Shown: one piece after another, positions 13,127 through 20,580 of the stretch
Numbering within the stretch: position 1 is the stretch's first letter
Layout of the letters: the number at the start of each line of letters is the position of its first letter
Source: a virus
Strand: one strand, 5' to 3'
DNA: 23,928 nucleotides
Virus record (IMG/VR): IMGVR_UViG_3300044627_002450
Location: 1-23,928 of that record
Notes under the pieces: generated by a model
What the model was told of the DNA's origin: nothing
The model's input: only the letters and a program-made list of their open reading frames with translations
Database searches by the model: none
Translations under genes and position numbers: made by a program

Positions 13127-14517
13127 TGCGTTTAGAAGACAAGATTATTGCTGGTCTAATTTTTGATGAGGATTACACTCGAAAGGTTATGCCTTTTATT
13201 AAGGCAGAATATTTCGAGGCTCGGAATGATCAAGTCATTGTAAAGGAGATTATCAAGTTTTTCTCTGATTACAACAAGCTAGCGTCAAAGGACATTATTG
13301 AGATTGAAGTTCTTAACAGAAAAGACATCTCCCAGAAGGAAGCAAAAGAGATCCCAGAACTGTTGAATGGGCTGGTTTACAACGAAAAGAATACTGATTG
13401 GTTGTTGCATGAAACGGAAAAATTCTTCCAGAAAAGAGCCGTATTCATTGCAATCCTAAATAGCATTCAAATTATCGAGGGTAACGACACTAAACACACA
13501 GAGGACGCAATTCCGTCTTTGTTGCAGGAAGCACTTGCTGTTACATTCGATATGCAAGTCGGGCATGACTACTTGGAAGATTCCGATGCTCGTTATGACT
13601 TCTATAACAAGAAAGAAGAAGGCATCAAGTTTGATCTTGATCTACTGAACCGAATTACCGGAGGAGTGGGGCTACGTAAGTCTACTCTAACAGCAATTGC
13701 CAGTAAAACGGGTGGTGGTAAGAGTCTCATGATGTGTCACATATCCGCAGCCACGTTGATGCAGGGTAAGAACGTTCTTTATATCACGATGGAAATGAGT
13801 GAAGAGCGCATCGCGGAACGTATTGATGCTAATCTATTCAACACACCCATTCAAAATCTAAGGAGTCTTGATAAGGCTACTTTCGATAGCAGAGTACAGC
13901 GCATTCGTGACAAGACGCAAGGGCGATTGGTTGTCAAGGAATATCCTACCGGATCCGCACACGCTGGACATTTCCGGGCATTGATTGAGGAACTGAAGGC
14001 AAAGAAAAACTTCATCCCAGATCTTGTTGTTATCGACTACCTAAATATCTGCTCGTCTCAGCGTATTAGGAATTCGTCCAATGCAAATTCATATACGATT
14101 ATCAAGAGCATCGCCGAGGAGATTCGAGCGATTGCGCAAGAATACAAGTTTCCCATTCTAACTGCCACACAGTTGAACCGAGGTGGTATTGATAGTTCGG
14201 ATGTTGAGATGACTGATACGTCAGAATCAATTGGCTTGGTACATTCCTTAGATTTGTACCTTGCATTGATTCGTACAGAGGAACTGGACCAGCTTAATCA
14301 AGTACTCGTGAAACAGCTAAAGAACAGGTACGGCGATCCAAACATGTACAAGCGGTTCGTTGTTGGGCTTGATGCCAGTAGAATGAAATTCTACGATGTT
14401 GAGCAATCCGCCCAGAAGAACATATCGGACTCGGGTAAGCAAGAAGAAGATGATGCTCCGATGTTCGATAATTCTAAATTTGGTAAGCGATTGAAAACAG
14501 AAGGCTTCATCTTCTAA
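13126..14517 (+). CDS. 41: Replicative DNA helicase, gp41/DnaB-like
   Basis: 463 residues from ATG 13126 (GAGG at better spacing than for the ATG at 13123). The N-terminal domain (~1-150) is helical; the RecA-like ATPase domain has SKTGGGKS Walker A (~193-200), LYITMEMSEERIAERI (~218-233) and LVVIDYLNIC Walker B (~300-309), then TATQLNRGG with the sensor Gln and an arginine-finger region near KNRYGDP. The hexamer unwinds the fork 5' to 3' and partners with primase and gp43. It closes the early replication block; the next gene lies behind a late promoter. Confidence 0.95.
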   Translation: MRLEDKIIAGLIFDEDYTRKVMPFIKAEYFEARNDQVIVKEIIKFFSDYNKLASKDIIEIEVLNRKDISQKEAKEIPELLNGLVYNEKNTDWLLHETEKFFQKRAVFIAILNSIQIIEGNDTKHTEDAIPSLLQEALAVTFDMQVGHDYLEDSDARYDFYNKKEEGIKFDLDLLNRITGGVGLRKSTLTAIASKTGGGKSLMMCHISAATLMQGKNVLYITMEMSEERIAERIDANLFNTPIQNLRSLDKATFDSRVQRIRDKTQGRLVVKEYPTGSAHAGHFRALIEELKAKKNFIPDLVVIDYLNICSSQRIRNSSNANSYTIIKSIAEEIRAIAQEYKFPILTATQLNRGGIDSSDVEMTDTSESIGLVHSLDLYLALIRTEELDQLNQVLVKQLKNRYGDPNMYKRFVVGLDASRMKFYDVEQSAQKNISDSGKQEEDDAPMFDNSKFGKRLKTEGFIF

Positions 14518-14520
14518 ATC

Positions 14521-14561
14521 AAGAATCCCATAAATAGTAGAGATACATTTATGGGATTCTT
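14521..14561 (+). repeat. Perfect 15-bp inverted repeat around a late promoter, at the early/late gene border
   Basis: AAGAATCCCATAAAT (14521-14535) and ATTTATGGGATTCTT (14547-14561) are exact reverse complements with an 11-base loop. The 3' arm contains the GGGA ribosome site of the gene at 14564 and ends 2 bases before its ATG. mRNA read through from gene 41 would hide that site; transcripts starting in the loop would not. There is no T-run, so termination is less likely. Confidence 0.88.
14529..14536 (+). promoter_or_regulatory. Late promoter (CATAAATA) of the virion/payload cluster
   Basis: CATAAATAGTA, 7 of 8 bases of the T4 late consensus, at the edge of the 5' arm and loop of the inverted repeat. 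A start about 5 bases downstream would give a leader of ~20 bases. Confidence 0.75.
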
Positions 14562-14563
14562 CT

Positions 14564-15253
14564 ATGTTCGAACGATTCAAAGATTTTCTTTACGCAAGAG
14601 CTCTTGCTGAAGCAGTTGGTCAAGGCGGTCGTGATTACGAAGTAGTAGTCAACGACAAGCTAAAGAAGCACGGCAAAGCCGATAAAGACGCAAAAACTGC
14701 TGGTTCATCTGCAGATGCTCCCGACGCCAAGTTCCGCCACAACGGCAAAGAGCACAACCTGGAAGTAAAAGCAGACCACAAAGCCATGTTTGGTCAGCTT
14801 GAACTTAAGCATGATGGTGCAAAGTGGGACATTTCACCCAGGTCCAAGACAAAGTATCCACACACCGCAGACGCAATTCTTTCTACTGGCTTTCTCAAGA
14901 AGATAAACCAGAAGTGGGGTAAGCCTACTGGTGATTACGACTCAGATCTTCAACAAGGTAACGTATACCACGACCACCATGATGCCGAGCCAATAAAGGC
15001 ACACTACGGCAAGGATCGCAAAACAGACTATATTCAAATTGGTGGTGGACATGGCTTCTACCACACAGGTAAAGACGCAGCTGGATTGGGTTCACCTGAA
15101 CTAGAAGGTAAGACTCAATTACGTGCTAGAATGAAGTACAGAGGCACAGACAAAGGCGGCAAGAAGAAATACGGTGCTTTGATAGTTATGTCTCTTAAGG
15201 ATGCAGATAAATCGCATCATGATCTAGACGCAGAACCAGCGGAGAAGAAATAA
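14564..15253 (+). CDS. Candidate PD-(D/E)XK-type nuclease with capsid-targeting-like N-terminus
   Basis: 229 residues, basic. The start MFERFKDFLYARALAEAVGQ carries an L-A-E|A site at 14-16, like the prohead protease sites of T4 internal proteins. Next comes a nuclease-like pattern: YEVVVNDKLKKHG (~25-37), P53-D54 and E67-V-K69 within HNLEVKAD, followed by GQLELK. This helix-PD-ExK arrangement fits the Holliday-resolvase/restriction endonuclease fold. The rest is Gly, His and Lys rich (GGGHGFYHTGKD) and ends KSHHDLDAEPAEKK. First gene behind the late promoter at 14529. The nuclease call is motif-based and unproven. Confidence 0.75.
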   Translation: MFERFKDFLYARALAEAVGQGGRDYEVVVNDKLKKHGKADKDAKTAGSSADAPDAKFRHNGKEHNLEVKADHKAMFGQLELKHDGAKWDISPRSKTKYPHTADAILSTGFLKKINQKWGKPTGDYDSDLQQGNVYHDHHDAEPIKAHYGKDRKTDYIQIGGGHGFYHTGKDAAGLGSPELEGKTQLRARMKYRGTDKGGKKKYGALIVMSLKDADKSHHDLDAEPAEKK

Positions 15254-15987
15254 TGGCGGGCGAAGCAGCAGAACGACAAGAGAACGGCATAGTAAAAGCC
15301 GTTTCTGACGCAGTAAAGAAAAATAAAGGAAATCCTATCACTGTTGTTGCGGGTAAAACAAAAATTTCTAGTGTCACCTCGGCAAGAAAAGCTACACATC
15401 TAAGACAACAGGGTGGGTCCGAACCTTATATTGATGTTCTTTTAGGTATACATGGCGAAGATGAAATAGGACTTTCTTGTAAAGGCAAGTCAGCACCATC
15501 TCTTGCGGGTGGTGGATTGTCAGGATTAGAATTGGCAGTTCCTGGTATTGCAAAGAAGTTCATGACATCTGCATTTAACCACCTATCAAAGAAGTTGAAA
15601 TTACAACCTGGCGATAAAGTACCTGACGTATACGGAAAAATTGGCAGTGCCGACAAAGTAAAAATTGTCGTTGGAAACAAGAAGATGGGTGGTCCTATAG
15701 ACTACATGTTCGTGGGTACAATGGATGTTAGAGCAACATACGACCAAGCAAAGAACGAACTAACGTTTGGCGATACAGAGATAACCCCTGCTAAAAAATA
15801 TGCCGAGGAGCATGAACTTTACTTTAGACTAAGAGCCAGAAGAGAGGATCAACGATTTGATCCTACATCTAAAGACAAAGACGGCTCTCCTAAAATTTAC
15901 GGCAAGAGCCCAAGCAGAGGAGACTCGGCAGGTAGAATTGTTGTACAAGACAAAACACCTTCTAATGCGGTTATTGTAAACATATGA
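15253..15987 (+). CDS. Unknown protein, partner of the preceding gene
   Basis: 244 residues. Starts 1 base inside the preceding stop (TAATG), so the two are translationally coupled. The middle has EPYIDVLLGIHGEDEIGLSCKGKSAPSLAGGG in residues ~57-88 (IDV...LSCKG is reminiscent of a PD-(D/E)XK core but with Ser where Glu is expected). The C-terminal part has ELYFRLRARRED and a Lys/Asp/Gly-rich basic end, suited to binding nucleic acid. No capsid-targeting-like N-terminus is visible (MAGEAAERQENG). It could be an inactive nuclease relative or complex partner; function unknown. Confidence 0.75.
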   Translation: MAGEAAERQENGIVKAVSDAVKKNKGNPITVVAGKTKISSVTSARKATHLRQQGGSEPYIDVLLGIHGEDEIGLSCKGKSAPSLAGGGLSGLELAVPGIAKKFMTSAFNHLSKKLKLQPGDKVPDVYGKIGSADKVKIVVGNKKMGGPIDYMFVGTMDVRATYDQAKNELTFGDTEITPAKKYAEEHELYFRLRARREDQRFDPTSKDKDGSPKIYGKSPSRGDSAGRIVVQDKTPSNAVIVNI

Positions 15988-17231
15988 AAACTTTCAAATC
16001 ATTCCTAGTAGAGGCAGAAGCAGTTGTTGGCGTAAAAGCAGGTCACATGACTCACCTCGAAGATCTAGTTTTTGACCTTGGCGTAGAGGGTACCCGTAAA
16101 GCAATCAACTTCATGCGTGATGTTAGAGACATGCTTTCCCAGGGTACTGGTCAAAAGAAGGCAGTTGCAACAGTAAAGTTCGATGGTGCGCCAGCATTGA
16201 TCGCGGGTATCAATCCAGAGAACGGAAAGTTCTTCGTGGCAAAGAAGGGCATCTTCAACAAGAACCCTAAGTTGTATTACTCACATGCCGACATTGATGC
16301 AGACACACAAGGCGATCTTGCAAACAAGCTAAAAGTTGCATTCACAGAGTGCAAGAAACTTGGTCTAACATCTGGTGTATACCAGGGAGACATCATGTTC
16401 ACAAGCGATAGTCTCAAGCTTGAAAAGATAGACGGTGTTGACTACGTTACGTTTCACCCAAACACGATCGTCTATGCTGTACAAAAAGAATCAGCGCTTG
16501 GTAGACAGATTAGAAGAGCCAATATTGGCATTGTGTGGCACACCACATTTGAAGGTGATACAATCGCTACTCTAAAGCCAACCTTTGGCAAACCAATTAT
16601 AGACAAGTTCAAGAAAAACCAGAGTAGTTGGATGGAAGACGCAACATTCAAGGATGTTACTGGTGTTGCCACGTTTACTGATGCCGAGAGAAAAGAGTTT
16701 GATTCTAAGTTGTCTCAGATTGGCACAATGTTCCAGAGAATGCCCTCAACTGTTGTAAATGCAATACACAAGGATGAGACACTTCTTACTCTAGTGCACA
16801 CATACAACAACAGCAAGATTAGAGCTGGTGAGCGTGTTACTGATATTCCGAAACACGTTGACGGGTTGTATGACTTCATCTTCGAGAGATACGAAAAAGA
16901 AAAGAAGGGTTTGAAGACACCTGCTGCAAAGACACGCAAGGACGAGGAACGTAGCAAGGTTCTAAACTTCTTTGCTCTCCACCCCAAGACTGAAATCATT
17001 AAGGTATTCGAACTTGCATCGGCTATCGCATCAGCAAAACAAATGCTAGTTGACAAGATGAACAAAGCCAGCAATGTTGGTACATTCCTAAAAACAAAAG
17101 ATGGATTTAGAGTAACTGGTGCCGAGGGGTTTGTGGCTATTTCGGAACAAGGCGCAGTAAAGTTAGTTGATCGCCTCGAGTTTTCATTGGCGAATTTTAG
17201 TCCTCTAATAGTCAAAGGGTGGGAAAGATGA
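15984..17231 (+). CDS. KxDG nucleotidyltransferase/ligase-like protein with capsid-targeting-like N-terminus
   Basis: 415 residues. MKTFKSFLVEA closely mimics the T4 internal-protein leader MKTYQEFIAEA, with a probable cut after LVE (8-10). The body has VKFDGAPALIAG with K65 as possible nucleotide-accepting lysine, FFVAKKGIFNK (~83-93), GVYQGDIMF (~131-139), and NIGIVWHTTF (~180-189); the order resembles motifs I, Ia, III and IV of DNA/RNA ligases and capping enzymes. This pattern is shared by an uncharacterised protein family in marine T4-like phages (I recall it as DUF6267, not checked). The C-terminal ~150 residues are helical. ATGA overlap with the preceding gene. Confidence 0.8.
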   Translation: MKTFKSFLVEAEAVVGVKAGHMTHLEDLVFDLGVEGTRKAINFMRDVRDMLSQGTGQKKAVATVKFDGAPALIAGINPENGKFFVAKKGIFNKNPKLYYSHADIDADTQGDLANKLKVAFTECKKLGLTSGVYQGDIMFTSDSLKLEKIDGVDYVTFHPNTIVYAVQKESALGRQIRRANIGIVWHTTFEGDTIATLKPTFGKPIIDKFKKNQSSWMEDATFKDVTGVATFTDAERKEFDSKLSQIGTMFQRMPSTVVNAIHKDETLLTLVHTYNNSKIRAGERVTDIPKHVDGLYDFIFERYEKEKKGLKTPAAKTRKDEERSKVLNFFALHPKTEIIKVFELASAIASAKQMLVDKMNKASNVGTFLKTKDGFRVTGAEGFVAISEQGAVKLVDRLEFSLANFSPLIVKGWER

Positions 17232-17560
17232 ATGATATCGTAAGTTGGCTCAAGACACATTGGTTCATATTCACTGCATTGGTAACATGTGGTGTTGCTT
17301 GGGGTCAGACAGTAACAAAGGTTGCGGAACTTGAAAACAAGCTGGCAAAAACAGAGACTATTGCAGCAAATCAATCTAGACTAGACGAGCGCACACAGAT
17401 GATGCAAGAATCTATGAAAGAGCAGAATAAGATGCTCCTTGAGATATTGACTACACAGCGCGCGTGGGCACAGAAAAATAATGTTGTGGTTGAAAATCCT
17501 TCTCCAGTGCAAACCCCAAGAGCAGTAGTTAGACCTGCACAAACACAAAACAATAAATAG
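17228..17560 (+). CDS. Small membrane-anchored coiled-coil protein
   Basis: 110 residues from ATG 17228 (GGGAAAG upstream, ATGA overlap with the previous stop). One hydrophobic segment at ~8-27 (KTHWFIFTALVTCGVAWGQ) is followed by a heptad-like Gln/Glu/Lys-rich region (~30-80) and a Pro/Gln-rich tail. The layout resembles an i-spanin or a minor membrane/virion protein, but there is no partner gene or signature to decide. A late promoter overlaps its stop codon. Confidence 0.75.
   Translation: MNDIVSWLKTHWFIFTALVTCGVAWGQTVTKVAELENKLAKTETIAANQSRLDERTQMMQESMKEQNKMLLEILTTQRAWAQKNNVVVENPSPVQTPRAVVRPAQTQNNK
17552..17559 (+). promoter_or_regulatory. Candidate late promoter (AATAAATA)
   Basis: AATAAATAGTA, 7 of 8 bases of the T4 consensus, overlapping the upstream TAG stop and 26 bases before the ATG at 17585. 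The same AATAAATAGTA string precedes hsp20. Confidence 0.6.
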
Positions 17561-17584
17561 TAAATACATTCTAATGGGTAACAT

Positions 17585-19249
17585 ATGATCACATACAAAG
17601 AGCTATTAGAGGCTCGAAAGAGCACTGTGGTGATGGCTTTTGGTAGGCTAAATCCTCCCACGATTGGTCATGAGCTGCTTGTCAAGGCAGTCGCTGCCCT
17701 GGCAAAGAAAAACAACGCTGATCATATCATCTATGTGTCTCGCACACAAGATGCAAAGAAAAACCCCCTTACAGTAGATCAAAAAGTTGCGTATGCGCGC
17801 CACTCCTTCAAGGGAATGAACATTGTGGGAGCCAGTGATAAGGTAAGAACTTTTATCGAGGCAGCAAAAGACCTCACAGGCAAGTACGACAATCTAATCA
17901 TGATCGCGGGATCGGATAGAATCCTCGAGTACAAGCAACTACTAGATCGCTATAACGGAAAAGATTTTAGATTCAAGTCCATTCATGTAGTATCTGCTGG
18001 AGAAAGAGATCCAGACGAAGAAGGTGCTGCTGGAATGTCCGCATCAAAGATGCGCGCCGCTGCTGCATCTGATGACTTTGCGAAGTTCAAGCAGGGCGTA
18101 CCATCAGCGATGACTGACGCAATGGCTCGTAGAATGTTTGATGACGTAAGAGCCGGAATGAAACTAAACGAAGAAGTTGATGAAGTTAGAGAAGAATACG
18201 TCAACGAACGTGTGTTCAATGTAGGCGATATAGTTACACATGAAGAACAAGAGAAGACAATTATCCATCGTGGTACCAACTATGTTGTACTAGAAGACAA
18301 CAAGCGTGTTTGGCTAACTGACATCAAACAAACCACAAAGGTCAACGAGGCTATCATGGTAAAACAGCAAGATAAGATCAAAGCAGCCCGTATCATTGGA
18401 ATGTCTTTGGGTTATGCGGATGCAGAAACTAAGAACGATCCTACCATGATTGTAAACATGGCACTTCGTGGTATCAGAAACAAAGCGCTAAATCCAGAGA
18501 CCAGGGCAATCATTGGAAGAATGCTTGATCTAGCTAAACAAATGGAAATCTCCTATGACGATAGACTACTTGGTTTGAAAGAAGCCAAGGATGAAGAAGA
18601 GCAAGAAGAAGTAATTGAAAAGGTACCCTTGGATATTGCAGATGTTGATTCACATGTATTGATGCACGGCAAGGGTCCCCTAAGTCCACGTGCTGGTGAT
18701 AACGAATACAAGCGTATGCGAAAGATCCATCTAAGAGCACATGAGTCTACTGAACCCGAAGGTGAGGAAGACGACGAAGATTTTGACGAAGACGAACTAG
18801 TAAACAGCTTGTCAGACGACGACATCATCGAACACGGATACGATGACGATGAGATTCACGTAGTTGACGATGAGACTGGTGAGCCAATCAAGGAAGAATT
18901 CAATCTAGATTCCATAAATGAAGTTCTAAGTCGCATTGAAAGAATGAGAGCAAAGGTAAGACTAGCAAAGACTTCCGCTAAGAGAGAGCGTGCTGCTGCA
19001 ATTGCATTAAAGCGTCGTTCTACCACACCAGTTCTTGTTAAGAGAGCCAGAAGACTAGCAGTAAAGACGCTAGAGATGAGGCTAGCCAAGAAGCCATTGG
19101 CTAAGCTAAGCATTGGTGAGAAGGAAAGAATCGAAGCAAGAATTGCAAGAATGGGTCCCGTTATTACTAGAATTGCTGTAAAGATGCTACCCCGGGTTCG
19201 TAAGGTAGAGTCAGAGAGACTAGCACACCACTCAACACAGAAAGCATAA
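17585..19249 (+). CDS. TxGH nucleotidyltransferase (cytidylyltransferase-like) with basic C-terminal virion domain
   Basis: 554 residues. MITYKELLEA has an L-L-E|A site at 7-9, capsid-targeting-like. The N-terminal domain (~12-180) is a Rossmann nucleotidyltransferase: FGRLNPPTIGH (T26-x-G-H29) and SASKMR (152-157), matching the HxGH and SSTxxR motifs of cytidylyl/adenylyltransferases; DPDEEGA lies just before. The middle (~185-420) includes acidic stretches (EGEEDDEDFDEDE). The last ~100 residues are very Arg/Lys/Ala rich (RRLAVKTLEMRLAKKP, LPRVRKVESERL), a segment seen in several T4-like phage proteins and suited to DNA contact. Several L/I-x-E sites (e.g. INE before the basic part) could allow processing. 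Confidence 0.85.
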   Translation: MITYKELLEARKSTVVMAFGRLNPPTIGHELLVKAVAALAKKNNADHIIYVSRTQDAKKNPLTVDQKVAYARHSFKGMNIVGASDKVRTFIEAAKDLTGKYDNLIMIAGSDRILEYKQLLDRYNGKDFRFKSIHVVSAGERDPDEEGAAGMSASKMRAAAASDDFAKFKQGVPSAMTDAMARRMFDDVRAGMKLNEEVDEVREEYVNERVFNVGDIVTHEEQEKTIIHRGTNYVVLEDNKRVWLTDIKQTTKVNEAIMVKQQDKIKAARIIGMSLGYADAETKNDPTMIVNMALRGIRNKALNPETRAIIGRMLDLAKQMEISYDDRLLGLKEAKDEEEQEEVIEKVPLDIADVDSHVLMHGKGPLSPRAGDNEYKRMRKIHLRAHESTEPEGEEDDEDFDEDELVNSLSDDDIIEHGYDDDEIHVVDDETGEPIKEEFNLDSINEVLSRIERMRAKVRLAKTSAKRERAAAIALKRRSTTPVLVKRARRLAVKTLEMRLAKKPLAKLSIGEKERIEARIARMGPVITRIAVKMLPRVRKVESERLAHHSTQKA

Positions 19250-19251
19250 TA

Positions 19252-20580
19252 ATGGCTCAGTTTAGAAAAGACATTCACCAATACCTCAACAATGGGAGAA
19301 CCATTTTTGAGGTAATGATGTTAGCTGATCAGTATGGCAATCTGGTTGGTCCAGCGAACCCTTCAGGTATGGCAGTAGATGCTTTCGGGCGTGCTAGAAC
19401 TAGCTCCCCACTAACACTATTTGATTCCAATCATCGCTATTCAGACAACGGGCTTTGGGCAACTTCAACTGCCACTGGTGGCGCCGCTGTGTTTAACGCA
19501 AATCAAGGACTTGTTGATCTAAATGTAACAGGTGCAGCGGGATCAGAAGTAATTCGTGAAACGTTTAAGGTATTTGCTTATCAACCAGGTAAATCACTGC
19601 AGATTCTTAATACATTTTGTTTCAACGAAGCAAAAACAAACCTAAGACAAAGAGTAGGTTACTTTGGAGCAAACAACGGTTTCTATGTTGAGCTCAACGA
19701 CTCTACTCTAAGTTTCGTCAAGAGAAGTTCAGTATCCGGTTCTTTAGTTGAAACAAAGATCAGTCAACTTGGTTCCGTATATGGAGCAGGAGACACAGGT
19801 TGGAATCTAGATAAACTAGATGGTACTGGTCCTTCTGGTTACACAATTGACAAAACAAAGTCACACATCTTTTGGATGGACTTGGAATGGCTTGGTGTTG
19901 GTACAGTAAGAATGGGTGTGGTTATAAATGGTCAGTTTATCCACTGCCATTCCTTCCACCATGCAAACCTCATCACTGCCACTTACATTACAACCGCTTC
20001 TTTACCAGTTAGGTATGAGATTAGAAATACTGGAACTACTTCTGGACCTAGCACACTAAAACAGATTTGCTCAACTGTCATCTCCGAGGGTGGTTATGAG
20101 CTTAGAGGCTCTCAACTAGCTGTAAACGTTCCTATTACGGCACCAAGATCTCTTGCTGTTGCTGGTACATACTATCCAGTAATTGCGTTAGAGCTAAAAT
20201 CCAGCAAGTTGGATGCAATTGTAATACCAACAAACATATCTCTAATGGGTCAAGGAAACGGTATCTTTTACCATTGGCAGTTGACTCAGAGCGCAACAGT
20301 TACTGGTGGAAGCTGGATTGATTCGGGAACTAATTCAGCAGTAAACTATAACCTCACCGGTACTGGTATATCAGGAGGTCGTGTAGTTGCATCAGGGTTT
20401 ACTAGCTCTTCAAATCAAAGCCATCAGACTGTCACGGTAAACAAAGAAAACTTGTTTAGATTCCAATTAGAACGAAACGGTTTAACAAACACTCCCCTTT
20501 CTTTGTCTCTATCTGTAACTGCCGCAACAGCAAATCAAACGATATTTGGTTCGATGGATTGGGAAGAGGTAACAAGATGA
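19252..20580 (+). CDS. Virion structural protein, beta-rich
   Basis: 442 residues, no capsid-targeting-like start (MAQFRKDIHQYLNN). Composition is Gly, Ser, Thr and Asn rich with alternating hydrophobics, as in fibres or capsid decorations. The core has W-N-x-D-K-L-D-G-T-G-P-S-G (WNLDKLDGTGPSG), IFWMDLEWLGVG and FHHANLITATYITTASLPVR, a combination I associate with structural proteins of environmental T4-like phages. No receptor-binding or enzymatic signature is visible. Lies 2 bases after the nucleotidyltransferase gene, and its stop overlaps the next start (ATGA). Confidence 0.8.
   Translation: MAQFRKDIHQYLNNGRTIFEVMMLADQYGNLVGPANPSGMAVDAFGRARTSSPLTLFDSNHRYSDNGLWATSTATGGAAVFNANQGLVDLNVTGAAGSEVIRETFKVFAYQPGKSLQILNTFCFNEAKTNLRQRVGYFGANNGFYVELNDSTLSFVKRSSVSGSLVETKISQLGSVYGAGDTGWNLDKLDGTGPSGYTIDKTKSHIFWMDLEWLGVGTVRMGVVINGQFIHCHSFHHANLITATYITTASLPVRYEIRNTGTTSGPSTLKQICSTVISEGGYELRGSQLAVNVPITAPRSLAVAGTYYPVIALELKSSKLDAIVIPTNISLMGQGNGIFYHWQLTQSATVTGGSWIDSGTNSAVNYNLTGTGISGGRVVASGFTSSSNQSHQTVTVNKENLFRFQLERNGLTNTPLSLSLSVTAATANQTIFGSMDWEEVTR

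Noticed and set aside
14521-14561. Intrinsic terminator after the helicase gene
   Set aside because: The stem is strong but no T-run follows, and the 3' arm holds a ribosome site; a translation switch explains it better.
16715-17374. 219-residue open frame on the minus strand
   Set aside because: It is antisense to the well-supported ligase-like gene and the next gene, has no ribosome site and reads as low-complexity Ser/Phe/Leu protein.
18856-19281. 141-residue minus-strand open frame with hydrophobic stretches
   Set aside because: It is the shadow of the Arg/Lys/Ala-rich tail of the nucleotidyltransferase; the apparent membrane segments come from complementing those codons.
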